From positions 1 to 26,612 of the forward strand of contig CAJTOH010000050.1 in assembly GCA_910577685.1 (NCBI GenBank): 26,612 nt of DNA, read 5' to 3'. Source of the stretch: an uncultured Dorea sp. Lineage in GTDB: Bacteria; Bacillota; Clostridia; Lachnospirales; Lachnospiraceae. Below the pieces are notes generated by a model. It saw nothing but the letters and a program-made list of their open reading frames with translations, searched no databases and was not told the DNA's origin. The position numbers were made by a program, and so were the translations under genes. Positions 14,803-24,450 of the stretch are shown in pieces (position 1 is the first letter of the stretch; the number at the start of each line of letters is the position of its first letter).

Positions 14803-16140
14803 TCACCGCTGCCCCCGCATCATCTCTATCAATTTCTTCGGGCTGGGCGGATTCCCCTTGTAAAGTGACATCATCTTATAGATCTTCCCGGCGGCTATCG
14901 TAATCAGAGCCGCCGTCAATATTACAATCCCAAGGGAGGCGGCCGCCTCCGGTATGCTCATTACGCCCAGCACTATCTTCGTCGGCGCCACCAGAATCGA
15001 CGTAAACGGAACCCATACCTGCCATGTGACCGCATCCCAAGGCACCTCTGCCCCCGAGCCTCCCGCATACATAGTTGCAAAGAAGCTTACCAGCAGCGCC
15101 ATCACAAACAGCATATTCGTACTGGACAGATCCTCCGGTTTCTCCGCGACCGCCCCGCCGATTGCCGCAAGAGAGCAATAAAGCAATAGTCCCGCCGCCA
15201 TCATCAGCAGCGCAAGAATTATCCCCGAAACCGTGAACATCCCCGAAAATTCGCCGAAGGAATCCACCAGTTGGATCAACGCCATATCTGTATTGGGATT
15301 CACCATTTTCGTAAAACGGACGCCCAGGGCGACTCCCCCGAACAGTCCGGCAAGCCACAGAAAGATCTGTAAGACCCCGCTTGCCGCCATGGCAAACACC
15401 TTGCCCAGCAGCATTGTCCCCGGTTTCACGGACACCAGCAGAAGATCCATAAGTTTCGACGTCTTTTCCATAATCGCGGCATTTGCCGTTCCCTGCCCAT
15501 AAGCAAGAACCATAAAGTAGAGAATCATAATGTTCAGATACGGTAATAAAGTAGCCAAGACCTTCTTCGCCGCCGCATACTCGTCGCTGTCGTCCGCCGA
15601 AACGCCGCTGTCCCTCACCACCGTCTCAATCGGCATGGTCAGTTCCGCGATCTGGGCGACCTCAAGATTAGACTTCTGGATTAGGATATAGCGGAACGCT
15701 CCCGAGAGAAACATCTCATAGGCGTTCGCATCCTTCTTGTTCAGCTTCGTTTCATCCGGCAGAAGCACGTCAAGCTGATAACCGCCTTCCTGAACGCTTA
15801 CGGCAAGCACGATGGAATATCCGTCCTCTTCCGCTTTTTTTGCGGCCTCTTCCACATTCTCAGCCATCTCATAAGCAACATTCGTAAACTGCCCGGGATC
15901 CGCGCCGTTTAATACCTCGTAATCCGCCGCCCCTTCCGAGCTTTTGTCCTTTTCGACCACGTATACTTTTTCAATCTTGCTGGCGTACCCATCGTCCTCT
16001 TCGAAGTATTCGATTGCAGGCATAATCGCCGCCGGAAGCAGCAGACACAGAAGAGCAATTATGACCGTCGCGTTCCGATAGCCTTTTTGCTTAATATGCT
16101 GGATAAAAGTAAATGAAAATATATTTCCAAGAGCTTTCAT
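14803..16140 (-). CDS. ABC-2 type exporter permease (NatB-like), second subunit
   Basis: This 445-residue membrane protein has one N-terminal helix (about 25-42, ATVIIALLCLLLPAAIMPAI), a large extracytoplasmic domain up to about 200, then five to six helices. The cytoplasmic loop EKTSKLMDLLLVSVKPGTML is the hallmark of ABC-2 permeases of the NatB/YhaP type. Its start overlaps the stop of the first permease as ATGA, so translation is coupled. Together with that permease and the ATPase it should form a heterodimeric exporter; the substrate (Na+, peptide or drug) is unknown. The length is normal and no defect is seen. Confidence 0.88.
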   Translation of the reverse strand: MKALGNIFSFTFIQHIKQKGYRNATVIIALLCLLLPAAIMPAIEYFEEDDGYASKIEKVYVVEKDKSSEGAADYEVLNGADPGQFTNVAYEMAENVEEAAKKAEEDGYSIVLAVSVQEGGYQLDVLLPDETKLNKKDANAYEMFLSGAFRYILIQKSNLEVAQIAELTMPIETVVRDSGVSADDSDEYAAAKKVLATLLPYLNIMILYFMVLAYGQGTANAAIMEKTSKLMDLLLVSVKPGTMLLGKVFAMAASGVLQIFLWLAGLFGGVALGVRFTKMVNPNTDMALIQLVDSFGEFSGMFTVSGIILALLMMAAGLLLYCSLAAIGGAVAEKPEDLSSTNMLFVMALLVSFFATMYAGGSGAEVPWDAVTWQVWVPFTSILVAPTKIVLGVMSIPEAAASLGIVILTAALITIAAGKIYKMMSLYKGNPPSPKKLIEMMRGQR

Positions 16141-17504
16141 CTATTCTCCACCTCCTTTGCACTGCTCTGGCGAAACATCGTAATCCACCCGCTAAGCTTC
16201 ATACGGTTTCCGCGGTACATCATCAGGGCGCGGTAGATTCTTGCGCATACATAAGCAAGGACTACGATCACTGCAAACTGGATCACCCATGAAAGCGCCA
16301 ACATTCCAAACCCAATATCGCCTATGATATAACGCACAGGCGCACAGAACATAGAGGTAATCGGACACAAGGATATCACCGTCGCAAGGACAGGATTGCT
16401 GCCGACCCCTGCAGCCACAGTCGCGATCATATACCCCGCCATGACTAACAGGACAACCGCCATGTTAGCCGGCTCTACATCCTCCGTAGTAGAACATTCC
16501 GTTCCTACAAGCCCGCTGATCAGCGAAACCTGCAGATAGCCAAGCAGCAATGAAACCACCAGTATCAGAGCCGTGACCGGCGAAACCTGCAGCGTCTCCA
16601 TAGAAATGCCTGACTCCGCGATCTGCCGGTACAATACCGAGGTATCCGCAAACCGTCCGGTAATCACATAAGACAGACCCACTACCGCCGCAAGGCTTAA
16701 GACCAGCCCTAAGATATACGTCATCACGGCAAGGATCTTTCCCACCAGCATCGCAAGAGGGCTTACGCTGACCATCAAAAGCTCCGCTAATTTTGACGCC
16801 TTTTCCTCGATCACCTTCTGGATAATAAAAGAAGAAACAAACGTACACAAGATCAGCAGCGCCACAGAATAGATCATCTGCACGCCAAACCGGGTGTCAA
16901 AATCATCCTCTTTCTCCTCCAGATATTCCGAAACGCTCCCCGACTTCGTCTCATAAGGACTGGTAAGGGCCGCAATCTGTTCCGGAGCTACATTCTGCTG
17001 CGCATAACGGGCCTCATCCAAAATCCCGCCCAACAGGGCGGCGCAGGAATCCAGATCTCCGTCCGTAAACTCCTTGTCCTCCAACGCATAAGCGCCGATG
17101 GTAAAATTCATCTTTTCCGTATCTTTCTGAAGATGTATATACGCTTCCGTAGGCTCCACCATAGACTCATATGTATCTTCCGACCATTCTACATCCATCA
17201 AATCCGTATCTATAAAATTCGTATCCGAAAAAAACTTATCTCTCTGGGAAATGCTTTCCAAATCCAGCTCATACCCGGTATCATTCCGAACGTACACCGC
17301 AGCAATCCTCGAAGCTTCGGCTTCGTCGAATTGGCTCTGCTCTCCGCCCATCATAAGCGTCATAACCGGGATACTTCCTGCCGCAAACAGGAAAAAAATC
17401 AACATGGTGATGATATTCGCTTTCCCCTTCAGCATCTGTACAAGCGTAAAACGGAACACCTTTCCCGTTCCGGTAAAATCACTCTTCCTAAGCTTCATGT
17501 GCAT
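16137..17504 (-). CDS. ABC-2 type exporter permease (NatB-like), first subunit
   Basis: A 455-residue permease with the same plan as its downstream partner: one N-terminal helix (ANIITMLIFFLFAAGSIPV), an extracytoplasmic domain of about 150-180 residues, and a C-terminal membrane bundle. The loop VIEEKASKLAELLMVSVSPL is the ABC-2 motif. The open frame extends to 17564 inside the ATPase gene, but that start lacks support. The ATG at 17502-17504 is preceded by GGAG and GGGTG within the end of the ATPase gene, and another ATG lies 6 nt later. The 14-17 nt overlap with the ATPase gene and the ATGA overlap downstream show an operon with coupled translation. Confidence 0.87.
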   Translation of the reverse strand: MHMKLRKSDFTGTGKVFRFTLVQMLKGKANIITMLIFFLFAAGSIPVMTLMMGGEQSQFDEAEASRIAAVYVRNDTGYELDLESISQRDKFFSDTNFIDTDLMDVEWSEDTYESMVEPTEAYIHLQKDTEKMNFTIGAYALEDKEFTDGDLDSCAALLGGILDEARYAQQNVAPEQIAALTSPYETKSGSVSEYLEEKEDDFDTRFGVQMIYSVALLILCTFVSSFIIQKVIEEKASKLAELLMVSVSPLAMLVGKILAVMTYILGLVLSLAAVVGLSYVITGRFADTSVLYRQIAESGISMETLQVSPVTALILVVSLLLGYLQVSLISGLVGTECSTTEDVEPANMAVVLLVMAGYMIATVAAGVGSNPVLATVISLCPITSMFCAPVRYIIGDIGFGMLALSWVIQFAVIVVLAYVCARIYRALMMYRGNRMKLSGWITMFRQSSAKEVENR

Positions 17505-18447
17505 CACCCACTTTCTCCACGAAAATCTCATGGAGAGACGGCTCGCGCAGGCTGAAGGTGACAACGGTAATCCCGTTCTCTATCAAAAGCTTCAGAAATC
17601 GATTCGCCTGTTCGTCCCCGGATACTTTGATCTGATATTCCGTCTCTTTTGCAGAAACCAAAGTAAGCCCCTCCCGCCTGATAAGGTCTGTCACCTCCGT
17701 CTCCGTTTTCAGCAGCAGGTTAATACGTCCATAGCTCTTCTTAATATCATTCAGATGCCCTGATAGAACCACCTTAGACCGGTTCAGTATAATAATATCC
17801 GTACAGAACTCCTCTACGGTAGCCATCTGGTGGCTCGACATAATCAGGTATTTCCCTTTCGCGATCTCATCCCGGATGATGCCCTTGAACAGGTCCGTAT
17901 TCACCGGGTCGAGGCCGGAAAGCGGCTCGTCAAGAATCAGCAGGTCAGGATCCGGCAAAAGCGCCGTCATGAACTGAATCTTCTGTTGATTTCCCTTCGA
18001 AAGCTGATCCGCCTTTTTGGGCGCTTGGGCTTTTGCGCGCCCCTTCTTCCCGTCTTCTTTTTTGGCGGGCTGGGGATACAGGTATTCCTCTACCTCCAGC
18101 CTTTCGGCCCAGTAACGGATCCTCTTCTTCGCCTCCGCCTTCGGTATTCCCCGCAGTCCGGCAAAATAAATCAACTGATCCATCAGCGTGTACTTAGGAT
18201 ACAGCCCTCTCTCTTCGGCAAGATAACCAACATTACAGGTCGCCGTATCAAGCGGCGCGCCATTCCAGAGCACCTCGCCGGTGTCCCTCGAAAGCATATT
18301 CAGCATCATGCGGATTGAAGTAGTCTTTCCGGCCCCGTTGGTCCCGAGCAGTGCAAAAACACCCGGATTCTTCATCTCAAAGCTCAGATTCTCTACTACC
18401 GTTTTTTCTCCGTATTTTTTTGACAAATTCCTAACTTCTAAACTCAT
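17488..18447 (-). CDS. ABC exporter ATP-binding protein (NatA-like)
   Basis: This 319-residue ATPase has Walker A GTNGAGKT (residues 35-42), a Q-loop region of the ERGLYP type (YLAEERGLYP), signature LSKGNQQK (149-156), Walker B LLILDEP (169-175) and the switch histidine H206. The degenerate Q-loop and LSKGNQQK signature are typical of NatA/YhaQ exporters. A lysine-rich segment (about residues 127-147, AKKEDGKKGRAKAQAPKKAD) lies just before the signature, longer than in most relatives. The C-terminal 90 residues are a regulatory extension. The start at 18447 has AAAGGAG upstream; an earlier ATG at 18474 lies over the putative promoter. It powers the two permeases encoded next. Confidence 0.93.
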   Translation of the reverse strand: MSLEVRNLSKKYGEKTVVENLSFEMKNPGVFALLGTNGAGKTTSIRMMLNMLSRDTGEVLWNGAPLDTATCNVGYLAEERGLYPKYTLMDQLIYFAGLRGIPKAEAKKRIRYWAERLEVEEYLYPQPAKKEDGKKGRAKAQAPKKADQLSKGNQQKIQFMTALLPDPDLLILDEPLSGLDPVNTDLFKGIIRDEIAKGKYLIMSSHQMATVEEFCTDIIILNRSKVVLSGHLNDIKKSYGRINLLLKTETEVTDLIRREGLTLVSAKETEYQIKVSGDEQANRFLKLLIENGITVVTFSLREPSLHEIFVEKVGDAHEA

Positions 18448-18475
18448 CTGCTTTTCTCCTTTCTTTGCTGGCAAC

Positions 18476-18481
18476 AGTATA
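18476..18481 (-). promoter_or_regulatory. -10 box of the ABC exporter operon
   Basis: TATACT on the minus strand, about 29 nt before the ATPase start codon, with no convincing -35. It indicates that the exporter may be transcribed separately from the jet genes upstream. Confidence 0.45.
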
Positions 18482-18546
18482 GCACAAATCGAGAAATTTT
18501 GTTTCGTTTTTGCGTGAAGTGTTCTATTTCCGTCGTCAATGGAATT

Positions 18547-19245
18547 CTAATAGTATCTTCCCACGACAGGAAGCAGCAACAGGATATTCAATCCCCACAT
18601 AACAACCGCTGCAAGGATGCCGATAATACAGAGAACCTTTCCTACCTTCGCCCGCCCCGCCTTGCTGGAGCCTGCCCCCATCCTTGCCCTTGCGAATCCA
18701 AGACATGCCAGCAGGATCCCTACGATTGGGATGAAGAACGCAAAGCCAACGCTCAGAATCCCTAAAACCAGCCCCATTGTAGCCGCGCCGGAATTATCTA
18801 CCGTATGTACCGGGACATAATTCTGGTATGGCTGTCCCTGATTTGCAGGCATCGTCTGTCCCGGTGCGCCTTGCCCCGGCATACCGCCCGGATATTGCTG
18901 GCCCGCCGGCGCCCCCTGAGGCATAGGGATCGGCTGCTGCAAAGCTGCGAACAACTGCTCGATACTCTCCCTGTACGGCTTCTTCTGCAGACACCCGACA
19001 AAACCGTCCAGATTCCACTCTCCTCCGAACGTTCCCTTCATCCACGCTTCCAGATGGAACACGCCGTTATTATAATACCATTTCAGATACTTAAATCCCT
19101 CCATCATGGCGTCCCCGGTCCGGTACGCCGGCTCTCCCTTCCAGTCTGCCATAATAAAGCTGTTCTTCCTCAAAAAATCATTCATAATAAACTGTACGAA
19201 ATCATCCGGTTTATTCAACACCAATTCCCTCACATATCTAGCCAT
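18547..19245 (-). CDS. Small membrane protein with Pro/Gly/Gln linker and DUF4190-like C-terminus
   Basis: This 232-residue protein has three parts. Residues 1-105 form a soluble domain (MARYVRELVLNKPDDFVQFI, with several Trp and Tyr residues). Residues 106-145 are a flexible linker rich in Pro, Gly and Gln (PGGMPGQGAPGQTMPANQGQ). The C-terminus has two hydrophobic segments (GLVLGILSVGFAFFIPIVGI and LCIIGILAAVVMWGLNILLL) in the style of DUF4190. I have seen similar N-terminal domains in clostridial proteins of unknown role. The ATG at 19245 has AGGAG 8 nt upstream; an in-frame GTG 9 nt earlier is disfavoured. It begins 30 nt after the jetC stop on the same strand with no terminator between, so co-transcription is likely. 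It takes the position where jetD often lies but shows no resemblance to it. Confidence 0.75.
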   Translation of the reverse strand: MARYVRELVLNKPDDFVQFIMNDFLRKNSFIMADWKGEPAYRTGDAMMEGFKYLKWYYNNGVFHLEAWMKGTFGGEWNLDGFVGCLQKKPYRESIEQLFAALQQPIPMPQGAPAGQQYPGGMPGQGAPGQTMPANQGQPYQNYVPVHTVDNSGAATMGLVLGILSVGFAFFIPIVGILLACLGFARARMGAGSSKAGRAKVGKVLCIIGILAAVVMWGLNILLLLPVVGRYY

Positions 19246-19275
19246 TTTTCCCACTCCTCACTAAAATACATTTTA

Positions 19276-22200
19276 CTAAAATACCAGCTCTTGCTGTTCC
19301 ATCACTTCAATCTGAGATACGATCATCGTCTCGGGCTCATTTCCCCGCAGATGATCCGCCTTTAAATACTGCATCCCGTTCCGCAGGTTAGCTGCGATCA
19401 GGTTCAGTACGTAAATATTGTCGAAACGGTTATAGATCGACTCCCCTCCAAGCCCCGTCAGGCACAAAAGCTGGGTGTTCGTCTTCTTAGCCACCTCCAT
19501 CAGCGGTTTCAGCAGATGAGACGCATTCGTCTGGGCGAAAGGATTATCCATAACCAGAACCTTCCCCTCATTCTTATCCGCAAAGATATCCGTATCATCC
19601 TTGCGCATATAATATAGAAGGCTCGACAGGATCACAAACGCCGACAGAAATCCCTCTCCTCCTGAATTTCTCGCCACTTCCGCCCAAGTAATAGGATACT
19701 CCCTCTGCGTCTCGATCTTATACAGCCGAATCTGCACGTTCCCGATTCCCACCACCGTATCATACAGATTTCTTGTGGTAATCCGGGTTCCAAAATATTC
19801 CTGCGCATTTTCGTTCTGCTCAAACAGCCTGAGTCCCTTCTCCGTAATCTCGTCGATCATATCCTGAAGGCGGATCTGATACAGGTTCTCGTTCTCCTCC
19901 CACTCCGGAAGTCCGATTTTCAGCATCTTAACCGGGCGCTCCCGGACGGCAATCGTAGAATTATGGTCGATCCTGCCCAGATTCTGGTGTACCTCGCGGA
20001 CATAATCCTCCAAAAGCTCCACGATCTTATTCTTCTCCTTCTCCACAAGGGAAATATCTACCTCCAGCTTCTCCATCAGACTATCATAGGATTGCACCGT
20101 GGTATCCAACTGCCTCAGAACAGCAGCCGCATCCTGCGTAAGCTCAAGCATGGCCTCCAACGGCTTCTTATAGAAATCTTCCTGAAACTGCTCCATCCGC
20201 ACAGTCCTGTTCAGAAGCCGGACCAGCGCATCCTGCGCCTCCCGGCAGTCCCGGAGCATCTGGTTGTAATCCCGAATCAAGATTCCCTTAAAGTTACGGA
20301 GACTCTTTGCGTCCATCCCGGCAAAATCCTGCTCCCACACCACCTCCTCACACACCGGGAATTCATTGTACTCTGAGAGGGCCGTCAGGTTCTCGTCATA
20401 GCTTTGCAGCCGTCTGCGCCAAATCTCCGCCTCCTTCTGCGCCTCCTTCTCCTGATAGAGATACTGGTTCCTCCTTGCCTCAAAATCCTGATTCCGAATT
20501 TCTTCCTTCGGCAGCGGTTCATCCTCGCCACATTCCGTTTTCATTCGCTCAAACCGCTCTCTCTTCTGCTGATTCAGCACCGCGGCCTGCTTATCTTCCT
20601 CATTCCAAAGTCTCTGCTTCACGGCGATCTTCCGCCTGCAGTCTTCCAGCATAATCTCATGATGGGATGCTTCTTCGCGGGTATAACTTACCCGTCTCCA
20701 TTCACCATCGGCAATCCCATAGTTTCTCCGCAGGTGTTCCAGTTCATCCGCCGCCTCCTGATAACGGCCGACTGCCTTAACCTCCTGCTCCTCAAGCTCC
20801 TGAATCTGCTGGGACATACGGGAAGTAATCGCTGAGTACCTCGCTTCCATCTCCTTGATATTCCTGATCTCATCCCCCGCCTCATCGCCGCTTTTCTCTT
20901 CTATCTCTACGGGCGTCTTATCCGCCTCATATTTCTGATACTTTCTCGCCTCCTTCCGAATCTCCTCCCCTTCCCGGATCAGAGTACTTCCCTCGATCTC
21001 CGCTGTCTTAAGCCTCTCCTTGAGCTTCTCCTGCTGGTTCTGACACAGCTTCTGCTTCTCGGACAGCTTCATCTCCTCTTTCTTACAGCGTTCCAATTCT
21101 ATTAAATCCTGCTCATATGCCTCGTAATCCCTGCAAAGCCCTTCAAAGTCTTCAAGCCTTCTCTGCTGACGCAGGATCTCGCGGTCGGCGTTTCGGATCT
21201 CAGTTTCCAGCCGCCCGATCTCTTCCCTAAGTTCTGCCAGCTCTTCCTCCCCTGCGCGGATCTCTTCCTCCTGCCTGCCGATACTCTCTTTAAGCTCCTT
21301 TCGCCGCTTCTCATTGGCATCCCAGCTCTCCTTGCCCACTCCCTGATTGCGGATCATCTCCTGACGCTCAAAGTATTCCGTATACTCCGCCTGCCGGATT
21401 GCGACAGCCTCCTTCTTCTTGCAAATCTGCCGTTCCTTCTCCTGCACCAGAAGCCGGAGCTTCTCCTCGTTCAGCAGATTCTCGTTGAACCAGATATAAA
21501 AACTGACTCCCTCAAGCCGGATAATCCCGCTCTCTCTACCTGCCCCGCTTCCTTCAAGCATCTCTCTGGCGACAATCGGTATCGGGAACGAAGTGTAGAC
21601 CCCGCCTATATTCCGGGATAATTTCACCATCTCAGCTTCTGACAGAATCAACGCATACGGCAAAAAGGGGTGACGGCGCACCAATTCCAGATTCTGCTCC
21701 TCGGAATAATCGTTCTTCCCAAGCCACTCCATCCCGTAGACCACATGGATTCCAAGATCTTCAAGCTCCTGAGCCAGTTCCTCCGGCAGCTCCAGCGCCT
21801 TCCCCTGAGTCAGCCGCTGGTACTCTTTCTGCAGGCAGTCCTCTTCCTTCTCAAGATTCCTGCGGAATCCTGCGATCTCCAAAAGTTTTCTCTCAGATGC
21901 ACGCAGGATCTTCGGCTTGTCAAAAAGATCGGTCTCCCCAAGATCCAGATACCGCAGCACAATCCGCCGCGCCTCTAGTTCTCTCTCATATTCCCGCAGC
22001 GCCTCTTCCTGCCGCTTAAGCTCCATCTTTCCCTGAAGCAGCCCGGAACGCAGATCCAAAAGTCCTCGCTCAAGGCTTCTGCTTCTCTCATTAGCCTGCT
22101 CTTGCCGCTTCTTAAGGGCCAGACGCGACCGGCTGCATGCCTCCTGCTCCTTCTCATAGGTATCGCGGCGGATCGTAAGCATCCCCGGCTCGTACACGCC

Positions 22201-23712
22201 CAGAATATTGCGTATCAGCGTCTCCTCATAACGTCGGTTGTACCCCTCCTCCGTCCGGTCAAAGGACGCCGCCGCGCTCTTAAGAGCGCCTGACCGGGAT
22301 GCGTTTTCAATCAGGCTTTCCGAAAGCTCCGAAAGTTTTCCTGCCGTTCTGAGCAGCTCTGCCTGTAAAGCCTCGGACGCCTCGTTATTTTCCTTTTGTT
22401 TCTCCTCGTTTTCGCTCAGAAGCCCTTCGTAATACTTCCTCAAGGTACGGCCCAGATCATTTCTTTCCGGTTCCAGATCTTCCTCCTTCTGCCTTGCCAC
22501 AAGAAGCTTCTGACGGATCAGCTCCAATTCCTCCCGCTCCTGTTCTGCCGCCCTGTACTGCTTTGCACAGAACATAAGATGAATCATACGCTGGATTCCT
22601 GCCTCGGCCTTCTCCAGATCTTCCTTCTCGATCTCGATCATATCACGGTTACTCAGATGAAAACGCAGCTCCTCCTCTAACTTATGAATTTCGCCGGACA
22701 GCTTCTCATATTCTACTCTGGCTAACCGCCCCCGAATCGACTCTATTTCCCCAAGGCTCCTCTGCAGTTCCTTCTCCGCGGCTTCATGAAGGCGCAAGAT
22801 CTCTCGGATGAAATTCGCAGCCAGATTCTCCTGCCCCTTTACCTGACAAGTTTTTTCCAGATACTCCTCCGTCTTCTTACGAATCTTCTCCGCCTCTTCC
22901 TTAAATATGCGGATTATATCGCGCCTCTTTATCTTCGTCTGATTTTCCTTGTACTGTCCCACATATTTCTCCAGAATCGTCTGAAACTCCTTCATGCGGT
23001 TCCGTTCTTTATTCAGCTTACTCTCTACGGCATCCAGAAACCATTTCTCCGTCAGCCCCTTCTCGTCCCGGCAGTCCGCAAACAGGTCGGACAGCCCGGA
23101 TTCCTTCAGATTCACCTTCTTGATAATGCTCTCCCACTCCTTATAGTGAATCTGGTATTCCGTCAATTTATCAAAATACTGTCTGGACTGGGCCGGATTC
23201 GTCATATCATAGCAGAAGAACCCCATAGACCGATCTTTCTTATAGGACTCAAACATCTGCCTGCACGCCGCGAAATTCTTAAGGACAATCTCTTTCTTCC
23301 CCTTTTCCACCACGGGAAGATGATGGATATCCTGAATACAGGGGTTTCGGTACTCGCTGATGATGTTGATCATCTCAAGGTTCTCCCCGCCGCCCTCGAC
23401 CGCGTCCTGACTCCGTCTCACCATCATTCCCGTAAGTACGAAGCCCGCCCCGCCGTCTAACAGCCACTCCACAAGGATAAACGACGGCTTATTTGTAGTA
23501 AAATATCCCTCAAAGGGACGGTCTTTCGCATCCCGGTATCTCTTATGCACAAAAGGAGCCGTCACCATCTGGACCAGCACAGACTTCCCGCCCCCGTTCC
23601 TGAGGGAGAGAAGCGTGCTCTCCCCATTGAGCTGAAAATATTCGTCGCTGATTCGAATCGCATTGTTATTGTAGTTCACATTAATCAGTCTAATGGCGTT
23701 AATCTTACTCAT
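19276..23712 (-). CDS. jetC: JetC-like SMC ATPase of a Wadjet system
   Basis: A 1478-residue SMC/MukB-like protein. The N-terminal head has Walker A in LRNGGGKSVLVQM (residues 37-49), and the C-terminal head has the signature NSGGEGFLSAFV (1349-1360) and Walker B KVLVMDNPF (D1389, N1390). Between them are two long coiled-coil arms (roughly 240-620 and 790-1150) joined by a globular hinge region near 650-780. Asn takes the place of the usual catalytic Glu after the Walker B Asp; this may be a trait of the type III JetC family. Its start overlaps jetB by 8 nt. In Wadjet systems the JetABC complex extrudes plasmid DNA and JetD cleaves it. Size, architecture and neighbours make the family clear. 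Confidence 0.9.
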   Translation of the reverse strand: MSKINAIRLINVNYNNNAIRISDEYFQLNGESTLLSLRNGGGKSVLVQMVTAPFVHKRYRDAKDRPFEGYFTTNKPSFILVEWLLDGGAGFVLTGMMVRRSQDAVEGGGENLEMINIISEYRNPCIQDIHHLPVVEKGKKEIVLKNFAACRQMFESYKKDRSMGFFCYDMTNPAQSRQYFDKLTEYQIHYKEWESIIKKVNLKESGLSDLFADCRDEKGLTEKWFLDAVESKLNKERNRMKEFQTILEKYVGQYKENQTKIKRRDIIRIFKEEAEKIRKKTEEYLEKTCQVKGQENLAANFIREILRLHEAAEKELQRSLGEIESIRGRLARVEYEKLSGEIHKLEEELRFHLSNRDMIEIEKEDLEKAEAGIQRMIHLMFCAKQYRAAEQEREELELIRQKLLVARQKEEDLEPERNDLGRTLRKYYEGLLSENEEKQKENNEASEALQAELLRTAGKLSELSESLIENASRSGALKSAAASFDRTEEGYNRRYEETLIRNILGVYEPGMLTIRRDTYEKEQEACSRSRLALKKRQEQANERSRSLERGLLDLRSGLLQGKMELKRQEEALREYERELEARRIVLRYLDLGETDLFDKPKILRASERKLLEIAGFRRNLEKEEDCLQKEYQRLTQGKALELPEELAQELEDLGIHVVYGMEWLGKNDYSEEQNLELVRRHPFLPYALILSEAEMVKLSRNIGGVYTSFPIPIVAREMLEGSGAGRESGIIRLEGVSFYIWFNENLLNEEKLRLLVQEKERQICKKKEAVAIRQAEYTEYFERQEMIRNQGVGKESWDANEKRRKELKESIGRQEEEIRAGEEELAELREEIGRLETEIRNADREILRQQRRLEDFEGLCRDYEAYEQDLIELERCKKEEMKLSEKQKLCQNQQEKLKERLKTAEIEGSTLIREGEEIRKEARKYQKYEADKTPVEIEEKSGDEAGDEIRNIKEMEARYSAITSRMSQQIQELEEQEVKAVGRYQEAADELEHLRRNYGIADGEWRRVSYTREEASHHEIMLEDCRRKIAVKQRLWNEEDKQAAVLNQQKRERFERMKTECGEDEPLPKEEIRNQDFEARRNQYLYQEKEAQKEAEIWRRRLQSYDENLTALSEYNEFPVCEEVVWEQDFAGMDAKSLRNFKGILIRDYNQMLRDCREAQDALVRLLNRTVRMEQFQEDFYKKPLEAMLELTQDAAAVLRQLDTTVQSYDSLMEKLEVDISLVEKEKNKIVELLEDYVREVHQNLGRIDHNSTIAVRERPVKMLKIGLPEWEENENLYQIRLQDMIDEITEKGLRLFEQNENAQEYFGTRITTRNLYDTVVGIGNVQIRLYKIETQREYPITWAEVARNSGGEGFLSAFVILSSLLYYMRKDDTDIFADKNEGKVLVMDNPFAQTNASHLLKPLMEVAKKTNTQLLCLTGLGGESIYNRFDNIYVLNLIAANLRNGMQYLKADHLRGNEPETMIVSQIEVMEQQELVF

Positions 23713-24421
23713 GTTCCGTCACCCCCAGCGCCCGCAGCACCCTGTGGTAATGGTTCTGGTTCAGCAGGTTCCAATCCATAAAATTATCCAGTTTCTTCGT
23801 GGTCTTAATCATCTCGTCCTCTTCCACATACTCAATCAATCCCTGTTTCTGTAAAAATATCAGAATCGAGTGCAGGAATCCCTCCTTCGTGGTCTTCGCT
23901 CTGGAACCCTTATCATCCGAACGAAGAGCCTCATAGGCTTCAAGCATATTGGAAAACGCAATCCCCGCCTGCTCCTGCTGTTCCTCATCCATGCCCTCCG
24001 CCCCTTCTTTCAGACGGCTGGAGATACAATTCTGCAGTTCGCCCGCCCGCATATACTCTCTGGCTTTACTGCTGGTGCCCTGTCCGTCGAAAAATTCCAC
24101 CAAAAGCGTCAGTATCACGAACTGCGAAAGATAGTAATCCTTATCCGTCCCGGAGGACTTACAAAGCGCCGCTTTAAGCTGCGCCTTGGAAAATCCAAGA
24201 AAATGATTCTCTTCTTTTGGAATAAGATAGATCACGTTCCCGTACCGCTCAACACGGCTGCCGGCAATCTCTCCCTGGGATTTCACCAGATTCTGAATCT
24301 CCTCCTGCTCCGTATACGCCCTGTAGAGCTGCGTATCCTCGTCCTCGCAAAGCTCATGGTGTTCCAGAAGGTAGTAGAAAATCTCCTGGCTGGTTCGAAC
24401 TTCTTCTAATTCATACGCCAT
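23705..24421 (-). CDS. jetB: JetB-like (MksE/DUF6063-type) subunit of a Wadjet system
   Basis: This 238-residue protein occupies the middle of the jetA-jetB-jetC order and has the size and winged-helix-like, helix-rich character of JetB/MksE (KITE) subunits. The start MAYELEEVRTSQEIFYYLLE and the segment LSQFVILTLLVEFFDGQGTS fit the DUF6063 family as I recall it. AAGGAG lies 8 nt before the ATG, and the stop overlaps the jetC start. It should bind the JetA kleisin and the SMC heads. The assignment relies largely on context. Confidence 0.8.
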   Translation of the reverse strand: MAYELEEVRTSQEIFYYLLEHHELCEDEDTQLYRAYTEQEEIQNLVKSQGEIAGSRVERYGNVIYLIPKEENHFLGFSKAQLKAALCKSSGTDKDYYLSQFVILTLLVEFFDGQGTSSKAREYMRAGELQNCISSRLKEGAEGMDEEQQEQAGIAFSNMLEAYEALRSDDKGSRAKTTKEGFLHSILIFLQKQGLIEYVEEDEMIKTTKKLDNFMDWNLLNQNHYHRVLRALGVTEHE

Positions 24422-24450
24422 ACCTTTTACTCCTTATATAGATTATACTT

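Noticed and set aside
19805..23460. Several plus-strand open frames of 60-224 codons opposite jetC
   Set aside because: They are antisense shadows caused by Glu/Lys/Leu-rich codons in the coiled coil; they lack ribosome sites and read as low-complexity Leu/His/Pro-rich peptides.
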